DNA of 64,000 nt from Apiospora phragmitis (Eukaryota > Ascomycota > Sordariomycetes > Amphisphaeriales > Apiosporaceae): the NCBI GenBank assembly GCA_038363925.1, contig JAQQWL010000011.1:6076001-6140000 (forward strand), written 5' to 3'. This document shows positions 1 to 13,227 of the stretch, in pieces. The position numbers and the translations under genes are program-made. Position 1 is the stretch's first letter. The number at the start of each line of letters is the position of its first letter. The notes beneath the pieces are model-generated. The model saw nothing but the letters and a program-made list of their open reading frames with translations. It did not search any database and was not told the DNA's origin.

Positions 1-508
1 CAGCTCTTCGTCGTGGAGCAGGTAGTCGGCCATGGCCGCCCACATGCGCAGCGAGAGCTGGGCCGAGAGGCTCCAGCCGTAGCGCGCGACGCCCTCGAGC
101 CGCGAGGCCCGCCGGAGCTGCCCCCGCACCCACGTCGCGTTGTCGCCGTTGCCGCCGTAGGAGCCGTGGATGCGGATCGACCGGACGCCGGCCGCGTGGA
201 AGCGGGCAAAGTCGCCCGGCCCCAACTAGCGCTCGCTCGGGCTCCCGGTCCGCGAAGATAGTGCCCCGGAAGAGCTTCTCGGGATACCTCGCGCGGCCCT
301 CCTCGAGATTGTCGATGAGATTCCCCTGGCCGTCTTCGATGCTGGCCTGGACCATCATGATCCGGTCCGCGTAGGTGCTCTCGACCAGCGCGCTCAGTGG
401 AGCGGCCTCTGGTATGTAGGAACGGCTCGGCTTGAAAGGGTGCTTGACTGGGTTGAAGCAGTGAACGTGGGAATCCCACGAGTGCGGTGGGGTGATCCTC
501 ACAGCCAT
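1..508 (-). pseudogene. Amidohydrolase (2-pyrone-4,6-dicarboxylate lactonase-like), 5' part, frame broken
   Basis: Reading starts at the ATG at 508-506 and runs off the left edge. The N-terminus has the metal-binding HxH of the amidohydrolase-2 family in the motif WDSHVHCFNP, followed by a proline-rich lid-like stretch and a typical second strand (ADRIMMVQASIEDG). Near 220-235 the frame must change by one base to continue into a clearly homologous segment (FARFHAAGVRSIRIHGSYGG); the original frame has a TAG there in the alternative phase. Family members hydrolyse cyclic esters or decarboxylate aromatic acids. It is divergent from the dehydrogenase at 1148 with about 640 bp between. Either a pseudogene or a single-base sequence error. 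Family call is good, exact substrate unknown. Confidence 0.7.
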
Positions 509-1147
509 CCTCACGGCAACAGTATTATCCTCTGCATGGTGTGTTGAGATGGGTGTGGCAGTTGATGAACTGTGCGATATCATATATATCACAATGAGAC
601 AGGCGTAGTGGAATATAGTTGGTGAGTACATCGTGATTTCATATCAGCAGCAAAACCGACTGTGATAGATCAGTATGGCTCTTGGGAAAGCATAAGCGGC
701 GATGATTCATGATTTGATGACAGTCTTGCCATTATCCATGCGCAGGGGGCTTGGGTCTCCCCCACACCAGCATGTAAACCAGCTCGTGGAAACCTCTGGG
801 GTGTGGAGTATTTGGAGAGAAACAACTAGGCGGGGAGAGTCCGATGGCTCTCCAACATGTTGCCTCGGTATTCTTGGATCTAGATGAAATCAGCTTCGGT
901 GCCGATCTACTGGGTCAGAACGACATTCGTGGCCACTAACAGGATATAGATTCCCGGAGGCTCTCCGAAGCCGCTTCCCGGGATATCGGAAGAAGTTACT
1001 CGCCCTCAAACAAGTACTTGCATTTAACTTGGGCAATCTCATGTTGGGATTCACTGATATTCAGCTATTATATCGAACTTTCCGGCTTTGTTGTTTATCC
1101 TAACGACGCACTGCTGTCAAGCACCTATTTTTCTGAGATGGTTCATA
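509..1147. other. Divergent intergenic region
   Basis: Spacer between the amidohydrolase (minus) and the dehydrogenase (plus). It should hold both promoters. No clear TATA box, repeat or coding signal is visible; short open frames here lack homology-like patterns. Confidence 0.5.
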
Positions 1148-2016
1148 ATGGCACCCATGATAGATGACTATGAAAAAGGGGCTGTCCCTAGTAACGATAA
1201 GCCGACAGTATACCTTATCGACACTTTCCACCCCAAGGCTGTTGAGCATGCGAGATCATTATTCAATGTGATTCTGAACACAGATAAGGAATTAACCGGC
1301 TGGCAGCAAAAGGTCAAAGCCATTATGATACGGAGTTCCTACATGAGAGCAGATGATATCGCCAAGTGCCCAAACCTGATAGCCATTGGCAAGCACGGGG
1401 TCGGCATCGATAAGATCGACAAGGAAGCTTGTGATGCCCGCGGAATCAAAATCCTCAATGCGCCAGGCGCCAACGCTCAAGCCGTAGCCGAGATAGTCGT
1501 CGCCCTCGCCATGGCGGTCGTGCGCAACATCCCCTCGATTTACGCGCGGCAGCTGAGCCAGCCGGTGCCCAAGGAGACGTGCAAGGGGCAGACTCTGTAC
1601 GGCAAGACGGTCGGCATCATCGGCATGGGCCACATCGGGCGCAAGGTGGCGCAGATGCTGCAGGGCGGCTTCGCGGCCCAGATCGTCGCCTACGACCCGT
1701 ACCTGCCGGCCGGCGTATCGGGGCCTGCTGGCGGGCGCGGACGTGCTGACGCTGCACGTGCCCCTGACGGACGAGACGCGCAGCATGATCGCGTACGCCG
1801 AGCTGCGCGGCATGGAGCGCACCGCCATCGTCGTCAACGGGGCGCGCGGCGGCATCGTCGACGAGGCCGACCGCCGAGCGCTACGGCGCGCTGTGGAAGC
1901 TGCCCAACATCGTCAGCACACCGCATATCGGCGCGGCCACTGGCGATGCGCAGCTCATGTCGGCGTTGGGCGCGGTGAACAACATGTACAATTACCTGAA
2001 GAGTCTAGAGAAGTAA
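1148..2016 (+). pseudogene. D-isomer-specific 2-hydroxyacid dehydrogenase, damaged (three frames)
   Basis: The ATG at 1148 opens a protein with the substrate-binding half (IRSSYMRADDIAKCPNLIAI) and the NAD-binding Rossmann motif GIIGMGHIG, as in phosphoglycerate-dehydrogenase-like enzymes. At about 1712-1725 the frame changes and some 20 or more residues expected between DPYLPAG and LLAGADVLTLHVPLT are absent. At about 1868-1875 a second jump removes the stretch that normally follows GGIVDEAD and carries the catalytic Glu. The last segment keeps the catalytic His in TPHIGAAT and ends at TAA 2014-2016. The three segments lie in three different frames. Two internal deletions, real or from assembly, would inactivate it. 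Likely partner of the neighbouring amidohydrolase. Confidence 0.75.
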
Positions 2017-2718
2017 AATGTGTATATACTTAATTATTCTTTCAAAACAATGTGTAGTCAGTCATCAATGCCCATCAGTCAACGCGTATAATGACAAACT
2101 TGGTTCTGAAGTTGGGTGTCTTGAAACCAGAAATCATATAAGCCATTGCATATTGCCGCGGTCATTTCTGATAGATGTCGACATATTCTATGTGAATGTT
2201 CATATCACTCAGATAATCTGGAAGAAGGACGTACTTTTAGTAATATTGCACAACATACCTATTGAGTCTAATCCAACCAATTACTTGCTGTGCTGTTTTC
2301 CGGTCCACCTCAACTCAGGAGCCCAACCCACCCCCGGAAGAATACTTTGCCAATAAGATGCATTCTGCATGACTGCCGCATCTTCCTGCGACCGGACGAC
2401 ATGCAGCATGACAAGGAGGAGCTTCGGGCATTGGTCGATTCTTATCCCATGACCGCACTAAGGGCTTTCCATGGGCCATTCTCCGCATCATCACTGTCCA
2501 AGCGGAGAACTTAGTCGGGGTTCTACTACCAAGAAACGGCTATGTGCGGAGGTAATCAAGGGCGATATTGCTTGTTCGATGAAGAGGTCGTGGCCCCTGG
2601 TGCCAAGAAGTGCTTGGGTATGCTTGGTAGTAGATATATCCTTCCGTCATTCGTTTCTTGATATCCCTCGACCAGAAGAGATTCACCGTTCAAGAATAAA
2701 TGTTCTTCTTCTGTGATT
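2017..2718. other. Degenerate spacer
   Basis: Between the dehydrogenase and the MFS remnant. Around 2375-2500 a stretch reads like protein (LRPDDMQHDKEELRALV) but has no recognisable family and no start or splice structure; it may be another fragment of the decayed neighbours. Confidence 0.3.
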
Positions 2719-3192
2719 GGTTGTCTTGCCTACTATGTCAATGCAGGCCCACGACCTGTCTGACGACCTAGACGTCAAGATCGATGCCTGTATGTCCGGG
2801 CCATTGGATTTACTGCAATCGACGCGGACAAGCGACAGAAGCGATCACCGCATACGGCCATCTCTGGGGCCGTGGCTAAGGCAGCGGCAGTGTGCATCGT
2901 AGTACTGGGCGAGCAGAAGTGGGCTCGATATGCGCTGCCAATCTTGCTTTCTGTGCCGGCACGTTCGGGATCCTCTCCATGTCGTACACGTGGCTGCCCT
3001 CGACCATTTCTCAGCCGCGGGTGAAGCACACCGCAGCCATTGGAATCGCCAGTACATATGTACGCCAACGTCGCCTCGCGCTTCACCGACTGCTTCTGGC
3101 TGGACAAGTACGAGCCCTACTTCCTCGAGCCGTGGGCTTGTCTCCTGGCTTTCCAGGCTCTTGGCATAAATTGCATCCTGACGCTACAGTAA
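2719..3192 (+). pseudogene. MFS transporter remnant (allantoate-permease/ACS type), C-terminal half
   Basis: Pieces in all three plus frames align in order with the C-terminal half of an anion:cation symporter family MFS protein. At 2719 there is CLAYYVNAG. Around 2790-2960 follow AIGFTAIDA, AISGAVAKAAAVCIVVLGEQ and KWARYALPILL. Around 2945-3060 follow CAGTFGILSMSYTWLPSTIS and VKHTAAIGIA. At 3060-3188 follow ANVASRFTDCFWLDKYEP and FLEPWACLLAFQALGI. The last frame ends at a GTAAGT donor or TAA. The N-terminal half is not found. Repeated frame changes mark it as decayed. With the hydrolase and dehydrogenase it may once have formed an uptake-and-breakdown set for a cyclic or aromatic acid. Confidence 0.55.
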
Positions 3193-4684
3193 GTACCCCA
3201 TGGAGCGGCTCACTTTGTGAGGCTGGCCACCCATGTTAATTGGAGCGATGCGGCGGCCATGTGCCGCCTCACGGAGGAGGAGCAGGGCTGTTGCTTAGGT
3301 ACCTAAGGTTTGGCCCGCAAGCTGAGTTCTAAGGCTCATTAGAAAGCCCATGATGCAGTCAAAAGAAACATCTTTAGTTTCTCTGTTGTAAGCAAAAGTC
3401 GAAGTTGATGAGATGGCTTAGCTGTACGCCCTGAAATCGCATTGGATTGATGCTCACTAACGTCACCAGAGTCAACAAACCCCGCCTGTTGCATAGGTAA
3501 TTACCTGATACCCTTAAAGTATTGTAGAATGACAACTGACATGCCACAGTCGGGTGCCACGAACTCCTCGTTGCTTCTTCTCGTGGCCCGGGGTGAGACA
3601 AGGCCTCAAAATGACTCATCTGATGCCCACAGTTTCCCCAGATTTCGAACTCAATCCCGCTGGCGACTCAGATATGATGCTTGCGGCTGAGGACATGCAG
3701 ACCACTCATCATAACTCTCGCCGCCGGGCCAAAGCTGATGTGAGGCACTACCCATGAGTTGTGTTTCCCTACACTTGAATGACATTGTCTCCCTGCTGAA
3801 TCAAGGAGCATATGCACAGTTATGTTAAGTACTACTAATGTGGTTGAAAGGCCGGCCCAGTTAACTGAACAGCCAGACAGCATGAACGACAGCTGGACTG
3901 TCAGCGGCTACTTAACCATTAGCGCTATTCGACTCAACTAAACGTAACCTTGTTAGGCTCAGATGGTGGAGCTCACCCCAGAATGTGAACCCTTGACGTT
4001 CATTATCCAACATTGAATGAATGTATTGATTGTACATATATGTCGTCGTCGCTGGCTTACATACATTGATGAGCATAAGGATACTGCTATCAGGGCATCC
4101 TTATCATTGTTGAGTGGAACTAGCAGATATCGGGTATGGTACTGAGTCTGAGCATACTTGGCTTGCTAACGGACTAAAAGAGGACGATGCAATGAATGTT
4201 GTAAAGATGAATTATGATGTCAATTTACGTAGGTATGAATAGGGAATACTCATCCCTAAGCTACTTGAATCTAGAGAATTGAGTGATAGGGCTCGAGCCT
4301 CTAGAACTGGTCACCGGTCGCCGGTCAACCCGATGATGATCAACCGGCTGGGTGCGGGGCATCCATCATAAGTAAAAGCTGCTTGAAGCTAATTGAATAA
4401 TCGGCCATTGAAATGTTCCACGCACGGCCCTTGCGCCTGCAGAGCTGCTGGCTCGGTCAAACCGCGCCTAAGGAAAGAGTGACCGGTATGTCAGCGGCCC
4501 GCCGTGCAGAGAGAGAAAGAGAGAAGCATCAGAGCCCAGAGCCCATCAGCTCAACACCGAGCAACAATCGGCGACTGAATCTTTACGGCATCCGGCAAAG
4601 AACTGCCATTTGCAGGTATTTCTTTCCAGCATCGCCGATGCTGTGCCATGTGCATCGATATTCTTCATTGCAGTAATATGCATT
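3193..4684. other. Intergenic region upstream of KOG1
   Basis: Nothing coding is recognised. A purine-rich GAGAGAAAGAGAGAAG tract lies at about 4508-4525, shortly before the KOG1 start, as is common in fungal 5' leaders. Confidence 0.5.
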
Positions 4685-7600
4685 ATGTCCGCCGTCGCAC
4701 ATAATGGGAGGGGATTAGACCACCAACAGCATCAGCTACATCATCCACCACCAGCCACTTCGTTGGACCCTCAATCTTCTCCATCACAGCACAACCGACG
4801 CGTCTCTAACCAGGGCGCTTCTGTATCCCGAGTAGCACGCTTTGGCCCTACACCAGTGGCCCAGTCCGCAAGCCAAAGCAACTCCGCCACCATGCCATCG
4901 CATCCTGGGTCGAGCAGCAGCAGCGCATTTGCGCAATACCACCAGCAGCCGCCGCCGTCGCGGGCGTCCGATATAGTGAATGGGCACACCAATGGTAATG
5001 GCGTCTATGACGATGGCATAGATCAGGATGGCGATCGCCGACCTTCCAGTGCCCCTGGAAACAAACCCCAGGTTTCAATCGCTACAGCGTTTGACGACTC
5101 CGACCGCGAACAGCCGAGGCGCCGGCCGAAACCTCCCCTGTTGCGTTCCAAGAGCGAGCACTTCCCTAGGCACGAAGAGGCAGATCTGTCAGATGACGAG
5201 GTGTACGAATGGAGCGCGCGCCATGGCTTCGAGGACCATTATCAGTCGGAGGATATCATCTCTCAGCTGGCCAATGTGAGTTGTTGTTCACCTTCACCTC
5301 TACTGGTCAACCCCGGCGCCACCGTGTTCGACGGTGATGTTTTAATCGAAGGAGGATATGGACACCTTCAGGTGTTTGTAATTCTCTTTCACTTGGGAGT
5401 TTCGTGGTTCGACTTCACCGTCTTGTGAGGCGGGAGTGTGGGCTTGGGTTTGCGCCTTGCTTGAGCTGGCTTGGGTTTTGTCCACGCAACGCTCATCACC
5501 TTCTACTACTTGGGAACACGCGGTTGCACGAATTGGAACTGTATATGCTGATTTTATTTTTTGACAGAACTGGTACATGTACTACACCGACAAACGTCAC
5601 GAAACCACTGGCCATCCCAAGTCACCAGGCTACACCATCGACGATTGGCGCATGCGAGATCGACTGAAGACTGTATCCGCGGCCCTTGCAGTCTGCCTTA
5701 ATATCGGGGTTGAGCCACCCGACCAGTTAAGGACGAACCCTGGCGCGAAGCTAGAGGCATGGACGGATCCGTACGGCCAGAAGGCGCTCGAGAACATTGG
5801 CAAGGCTCTCCAGAACCAGTACGAAAATATTTCTGTCCGTACGAGATACAAACAATACCTGGATCCTTCGGTGGAAGAGACAAAAAAGTTTTGCATCTCA
5901 TTGAGGAGGAACGCCAAGGATGAGCGAGTCCTTCTGCACTACAACGGACATGGCGTCCCAAAACCAACCAGCTCTGGAGAGATCTGGGTGTTTAATAAGA
6001 ACTATACCCAGTACATCCCTGTGTCTCTCTACGACCTACAGCATTGGCTCCAAGCCCCGACCATCTTTGTATGGGATTGCTCTGAGGCTGGCAACATATT
6101 AACTAATTATCATCGTTTCGTTGAGAAACACGAAGAAGAGGAAGAAACGGCGGCCGCTGCTGATCCAAGCTACGAGAAGGTCAAGTTCCGCTCGTATCTG
6201 CATCTGGCGGCTTGTGCTGCCAAAGAGAACTTGCCGACGAATCCTAAACTACCTGCCGACCTATTCACAGCCTGCTTAACTACACCCATAGAAATGGCTT
6301 TATGGTACTTTGTTCTGCAAAACCCGTTGAAGACGAATCTCACTCCAGAAAGAGCCAAGAAGTTGCCTGGCCGTCTTCAAGAGAGACGGACACCGCTTGG
6401 CGAGCTCAACTGGATATTCACTGCCATTACCGACACAATAGCTTGGACTTCGTTACCCCGGCACTTGTTCCGCAAGTTCTTCAGGCAAGACCTAATGGTG
6501 GCGGCATTATTTCGCAATTTCATCCTAGCACAGCGTATTATGATGGTTTACGGGTGCCACCCCCAGTCATATCCCGAATTGCCCGATACACATCAGCATC
6601 CTCTCTGGGAGAGCTGGGATCTCGCCGTCGATCTCGCATTGGCTCAACTGCCGATGCTTGAACGAAAAGAGCACGAAGGGATCGAGTTTGAATACCAGAG
6701 CTCGACCTTTTTCACTGAACAGCTCACTGCTTTCGAAGTATATATTGCTAGGGGCAATGCAAACGCACAAAACCCGCCGGAGCAACTGCCCGTGGTGCTC
6801 CAAGTGCTTCTGAGCCAACAACATCGTGTTAGAGCTCTTATCTTATTAAGCAGATTTCTGGACCTAGGCCCTTGGGCTGTTCAGCTTGCACTTAGCATCG
6901 GGATCTTCCCGTATGTGCTTAAGTTGCTTCAGTCAGCCGCAAATGAGTTGAAACCCGTCATGGTTTACATCTGGACCCGGATACTGGCTGTTGATATTTC
7001 GTGTCAACCTGACCTCATCAAAGATAGTGGCTACGGCTACTTCTCTGCGATCATGAGGCCGTCGGAAGGCCTTGTCGTTGCCAACGATGAGCACAAGGCG
7101 ATGTGTGCCTTCATCTTGGCGATGCTCTGCAAGGGATACAGGCCGGGACAAGTGGTTTGCAATCAGAGTAATAATTCTGAAAAGCCTGAGATCATGTCGT
7201 CGTGTTTGGCGCACCTCGGAAACGAAGAAAACCCACTTCTGAGGCAATGGGCTTGCCTCTGCGTCAGTCAATTATGGCAAGACTTCCCTGAGGCGAAGTG
7301 GAGGGGCATCAGAGAGAACGCCCCCCTAAAATTGTCGACCTTAATCAAAGACCCTTGTTGTGAGGTCCGAGCCTCTGTCGTTCACGCCTTAACAACTTTT
7401 TTGGGCATTCCTGACTTGACCGACGAGGTTGCGCGCATTGAGGAGTCCATTGCTTGGACCCTGCTGGATATGGCCAATGATGGAAGTCCATTGGTCCGCA
7501 AAGAGTTGGTAGTATTTCTTTCCCACTTTGTACCACGGTATGACAGCAAGTTCATTGTTGCTGCCTACGAGCAACTGATGGAAGAGAAAGAATATCTCGC

Positions 7601-9482
7601 TCATCCACCTCAGAACGAAGGTATGGACTACAAGCTGGGTCTTCACTACGCAAGACAGGAGAACCGCAATGCGGACGGCACCATCAAACCAACAGTGCAA
7701 GGATTCTCACACAATACCGTTTTCGCAGCCTGCTGGAAGCACGTCTTGATACTGGCCGTGGATCCTCACCCAGAGGTTCAACGGGATGCCACTATCATTG
7801 TAGACTACGTCCACCAGGCCTTACTTGACTCTCCTGTCAGTGTTCATGCCAAGAACCTAATGGACGACATACAAAGGCGGATGCGGAAGACAAGAAGCCA
7901 AGGCCACAGAAAGCAGGCGTCCACCTCAAGGAATAGTTTGATGCATACAAACCCTTCAGACATTACATCCTCGGAGCCTTCGCCTGGTCTTTTAAAGCGT
8001 ACAGCAAGTCTTCTGTTCTCGGGCATTTGGGGCGGCGAGGATAGGCCTAATCCGCCTACACCTCTGGCGTCTCCTGGTCTGGTCCGCAGTGGTTCTCAGA
8101 AGTTTCGTAGTGCTGCCGAGTGGATAGCGCCCCAGGAGCAGAATGACCCTTCTACGATAGCGAGCCACTACCATGTGACCGAAGAGCCTGTTTCTGGTGG
8201 GTTCGAAGAGCGCAGCGTGAAAGAGCTGCCAACTTTGCCATTGAAGAGCACACTGTTGGACTGGTCTATTGAGTACTTCCGCGAACCGCAGATGAAGCCA
8301 ACCGAGGCAGAAGAACCTGGTAGTACGGAATACAACGAGCGCCTCTGGAGAAGATCTCGCAACGAGAATATTCTCCGAGAAACTCAACCGCAGAAACACT
8401 ATGCTGGCACTCACAAGTGGAACAACCAGCTCGCCATCATGAACAATGGCGCCCAGCCAGCAAAGATGACTTTCCACCAGTTCGAAGATCACCTCGCCGT
8501 CGCTGATGATGGTAATACCGTCAACGTTTGGGACTGGAAGAAACAGCACCGAATTGGCCGCTTTTCCAATGGAAACCCGGAAGGTTCCAAGATCAGCGAC
8601 ATGAAGTTCATCAATGAAGATGACACGGCATTCTTGATGACCGGTTCTTCAGATGGTGTCATACGTATCTACCGTCATTATGACTCTGAGAAAACGGAGC
8701 TTGCGGCTTCCTGGAGAGCTCTCACGCACATGGTCCCCAGCAACGTTAATTCGGGCATGGTATTCGACTGGCAACAAGTCACTGGCAAGGTACTCGTGGC
8801 TGGCGATGTCCGTGTCATCCGCGTATGGGCGGCGGCATATGAGACCTGCATTGCGGACATCCCAGCACGATCGGGCTCATGCGTCACATCCATCACTTCG
8901 GACCAGATGACGGGCAACGTTTTTGTCGCTGGGTTTGGCGACGGTGCTGTACGAGTCTTCGACACGCGACTGAAGTCGCAGGAGTCGATGGTCAAAAAGT
9001 GGAAAGACGACTCTGACAGGCAGTGGATCAAGAGTGTCCACATGCAGCGTGGTGGCCAGCGTGAGCTGGTTTCTGCCAGTCGCAATGGCAAGGTCAAGTT
9101 ATGGGATATTCGGATGGACTCGCCTCTCAAAGTTATGCAAACCACAAGGGATACTCTCCGCACGGCAAGCACCCACGAGCACCTGCCTGTGTTTTCTGTG
9201 TAAGTTGACGATTCCCTCCACGACTCCCGATGTCCTCATACTAATCATTCTTGTAGTGGTACTTCTGCACATTGCGTTAAAGTTTTTAACTTTGATGGCA
9301 ACGAACTGTCTCGCATGGAGCCTTATTCCAGCTTCTTGCAACAGAGTCGTGGCGCACCAATCTCTACCACTGCGTTCCATCCGCATCGCATGATCCTGGG
9401 TTGCGCCGCACGGGGCGACCACCACATCAACTTGTTCACGTGCGCCCAGGAGACGCCTCAGGCGTATCTCAACTCACTTTGA
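4685..9482 (+). CDS. KOG1: Kog1/raptor, TORC1 regulatory subunit
   Basis: Three exons: 4685-5275, 5568-9199 and 9257-9482 (1,482 aa, frame closes exactly). The first about 195 residues are disordered and rich in Ser, Pro and His. Exon 2 opens with the conserved YYTDKRHET and carries the raptor N-terminal caspase-like domain (LLHYNGHGVPKP near residue 320, VWDCSEAGNI near 365). A long HEAT/armadillo section follows, then a basic linker with phospho-site-like Ser runs, and a C-terminal WD40 propeller (VNVWDWK, RVWAAAYETC, VKLWDIRMDSP). Raptor bridges TOR kinase to its substrates in nutrient-regulated growth. The start was chosen because the upstream in-frame ATG at 4610 would add a hydrophobic tail foreign to the family. 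Exon 3 restores the last WD40 blade (GTSAHCVKVFNFDG). Intact and certain. Confidence 0.96.
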
Positions 9483-11384
9483 GAGCACTTGATTCATAAG
9501 CGACCATCCATCCGAACCCGAATTCGGACATATATTAAACTCTGGCTGCTGGCGCTATTTCGTCGTTGAGAGCAAGCGTTAGACTCCCAAGGACCCCCAC
9601 ACTACATGTAGTCCCGGCGTTTGAGCATTTCCCGGGGTGGTTTGTTGACACGAGGGGCGTATTGACGTGTGTATATTGATCCGTCCGGAGTTCAGGATCT
9701 GTTTGTTCGTGTATTTGGTTGATAGTTTCGACCACAGCGGGTCCGTTGCCTCCAGGGTGGGCCGTCATCTTCTTTTGGTGTTCTTTACGGAGGCTTTCGG
9801 TTTTGCATCCCGAGTATAAACCCGAGGTTTCTAGAGCTGAAGACAAGAAAGCCACATACCAGCGTAATATCGATAATGAGAACAGAATTCTAATAAGCGT
9901 TCATGAAACACACTTTGCTGTTCATCTTTGACACCCCGAGCTAGTTAGCGAAACGGGTTGATATGCATGCTAATTCTTTTCCTTCCCTTGACAGCAGCAC
10001 AGGATGACCTTCCGAACCGCCTTTTCTATATATGGTCTTGCTGCATGCAGCTGGTCCAACGGAGATCCATGCCGAAATCGCCCCTCCGGATGAATATGGT
10101 CTTCTCATTGCCCACAGAAGAGGGTTCAGAGTCGCCTTGGGTAGGTACTGACTCGTCACTCCCATTGCAGTACTGTCTAGTCTCATGGGTTGTGAAGATA
10201 TCCCCTTGAGCGCTAAATACAACAAAAGAAGTGGGCCAGAATCTGTGTGGATTAATTGGTCGCACAGCTCAGTGCCAGCTGCTTACAGCTTCTTTTGATC
10301 ACGTCTATACCACCCACGAATACCCTTTACCGTATTTTACGTTCTATCATCTACACCCGGCATGCCGGTTCGAACAGTGGTAAAATTAATTTCGTACGTG
10401 TACCGGAAATGCTTCAAAATGAGGTTGAATATGATAGCGGAGAGTAGATAAAGTCCCACTAGAAAGAGGATGCACGCTGTGTGATTGGTTCAAAAATTGT
10501 ACTCCACTCTTTTTGTTGTATATGGCGCTCAAGGGGATAATATCAGATTCGCAAACTCTCCCCCCTTCCACAGTTTCTATTACTCGAATGGGCTTCCTTT
10601 TCCCCCTTCTATCAAGGTGAGTGTCTTGACTTTAGCACGGTATTCCATGAGTCTATCAGCCAGATGACTTTGCTCTAAGGAGGCCAGGTAGCACAAACTT
10701 CCTATTTCACTCATGTGTGCGCATGTGCAATTGAGCGAATAGAAGTACAAAAATGACCCCCAGACGTTGAGAAACTTGGATTACGTTCTATTGATACGGT
10801 GCAGTTACTGTTGAACTACTACCTAGCCATAATACTAGGGCTGGGTATAATACAGACCATCCAGAAAATGGTGTCGTATTAAGGTTGCTCATTAGCTTAA
10901 GGCTAAAGAGCCGAGGCTTGATATATATTAACATGCAGGATTAGCTAAATAATCTCAAAGTTATTCAAAAAATACCAGTAATCGTTAATAGGGTCCGAAT
11001 ACAAAACACCCGAGTGTCGAGGGCACCGGGGAGTACCACGTAAAATGAAAAATGGTAACCTGGTGGGTTGGGACTGGATCTAGGAAGGGCCTCCGGCCCA
11101 AGAATATAGAGAAGCTGGATGAATAACACAATTTAAACGAGACAAGTGATAAGTCTAGGAATAGAAACGCATCTCATATACTGATCTATCTAGATAGTCA
11201 CTCCAATGTCTGGTTGATGCTCTTAGGCCTCAGGGGCGTCTTATCTTCCATCCCTTTAGGTTATACATTGGTTCACAAACGTCTAGAATGCTTTGGGCAC
11301 TATATGTAAGATGGCATTGCATTGGATGCTCTTTCCGCCAAGTGTCAAAAGGGGAAGAACCGACGTACTTGAAGAGTCGCATAA
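9483..11384. other. Convergent intergenic region
   Basis: About 1.9 kb between the 3' ends of KOG1 and the amine oxidase. Sequence is moderately AT-rich, especially 10,700-11,200. No gene, tRNA or clear inverted repeat is recognised. Confidence 0.5.
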
Positions 11385-13227
11385 TCACTTCTCGCCTCCA
11401 ACCCCAAAAGTTAGAAAGCTACTTGCAACCCAGCCGTTTGCTGGACTGTATGCATCCATAGTCGTAGTCCCGTGGAGTACTTCGTATCTGGCCATGTCGC
11501 CAGTTGACTCTGTTTGGTTGGTCATCATCTGCGCGATCTTCTGCCCGACTGCGCTGCCCTCGAACCAGGCACCTATTCGTCCTCAATATTAGTACTATGC
11601 TCGCAAGGGCAATTGAGGGCGTTTCTCTGCAGGGAGAAGCACGTAAACGCCACCATAAGCACAGAAGCAGGCAAATAGGGGAACAGGAGGAAAGCAGCCT
11701 CCAAATTCGCTTACCATGCAAGAAGCCATAATATTGCGCCGACATAGCCTCACCGGCAAAATATAGTCTGTCGACATTGGCACGCAGGTTCTGATGTTTT
11801 TCCAGTGTCACGCCCACTGGCCAGTTGGAATACGAGCCAAAAGACATCCTTGGGGATTCAATGTTAGCATTGTAACCATCCATGCTTGGAAAGCCAAGGG
11901 TCGACCTACTCTTCAGTACTCCACCGTGGATAGTAGAAGGCCACCGGTTCTGGCACAACTTTATCTGGGAACATTGCTCGCAATACCTCGAGACCTTCGT
12001 TCTTTGTCCTCTCGTCTGATTGCTGTTCTACCCTGTAGGCTTCATTCTCGACGACCGTGACAAAAATGATGTTGGAGCCCTCTAAGAATCCTGGCCCGGT
12101 AAGAGACTGCCATACTGGATAGTAACCCCGGACCTTTGGGTCGGCATATAGGAAGTATTGTGTATTTGGATCCCAGAAGGTCTCATTGAACTGGTAGAAG
12201 ATCTTCGTATAGGTACCCATCTGGAACTGATCGATGGCCTCACGCTTCCAGCGAGGCAAAGGAGGATCGAAAGTAACTGCCTCATTCTGTAGCACTCCAA
12301 CAGAGAAGGTCGAAATGGCATAATCTGCTTGTATGCAGCCGTCCCGGGTTTTGACCATCACTCCCTGGGCTGAATAACTCAAAGACTCGACAGTAGTGTT
12401 GAGCAGAAGACGCGTGTCGTTTGCGCCTAGAAACGTCTGGCTCTCGCCGATGACGAAAGCGTTATAGCCTCTTTGATCCCACACATAATTGTTCTCTTCG
12501 GAGAACTGGTAGAATGTCAGGTTGTATCCCGTAATCCTGAAAGTTTTCGTTAGCTGAGACTAGGACAGATCATGGACAAACTGGCAACCTACCCATAGAG
12601 GAGACCACTGTCTTCAGGGATCTGTGCAGTTTCCAAATCCCATGCCCACCACTCGGCTGCCTGCATTTTCATGTCTTTCTTCGGTTTCCAGCCCGCTGTG
12701 CTTAACCCAGCTCGCATACTCGTATCTTGCAGGTTGTCCGTGAGGAGATACCCCGCGTCCTGCTCTACAACGGCGTAGGCCTTCTCGTAGGCGTCAAGCA
12801 CCTTAGTGTAGTCATTGTAGCCGCTCTCATCATAAGTGAGGAGAGAGCTTTCATTGGAAAATGTGTTGTTGAGTCCGTATCTCTTGGCCAAAGTCCAGAT
12901 TGGGTTCTCGGGTCCTCCTTTGGATTCAAGACCCTGAACCCAGTTGGCACCGAGTTCCACCGTATATGGCGCTTTGGTCTCGGGATTGACGCCGAACGGC
13001 ATGTGGCGGACACGACCTCCGATGTAGTCATTTCTCTCAACAATGAGGAAATCCGTCACAGAGGCATTGGACAATACTTGCGCCGCTGTAATGCCAGCGA
13101 CTCCCGCACCCAGGATGGCCACTTTGGTCTTTTGGCATTCGTTCTCACGGGGGATGGCAGCACATCCTGCCGGTTGGAAGAGATGAACCAGGGAGCAAAG
13201 AGCTGCGACATGGACGGCCCAACGCAT
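11385..13227 (-). CDS. Secreted flavin-containing amine oxidase (polyamine oxidase-like)
   Basis: Four exons on the minus strand: 13227-12593, 12536-11910, 11848-11715 and 11572-11385 (527 aa, frame closes). Each intron has GT-AG ends, and those I checked have GCTAAC or TACTAAT branch sites. Residues 1-23 form a signal peptide ending in GCAA. The FAD-binding GAGVAGITAAQ and IGGRVR motifs follow, and the C-terminus has the conserved FAD motif YFAGEAMSAQYYGFLHGAW. Several N-glycosylation sites (NNT, NET) fit secretion. The family oxidises secondary or tertiary amines such as spermine or N-acetylspermidine to an aldehyde and H2O2. Another in-frame ATG at 13269 would precede the signal peptide, so 13227 is preferred. 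Complete and apparently functional. Confidence 0.9.
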
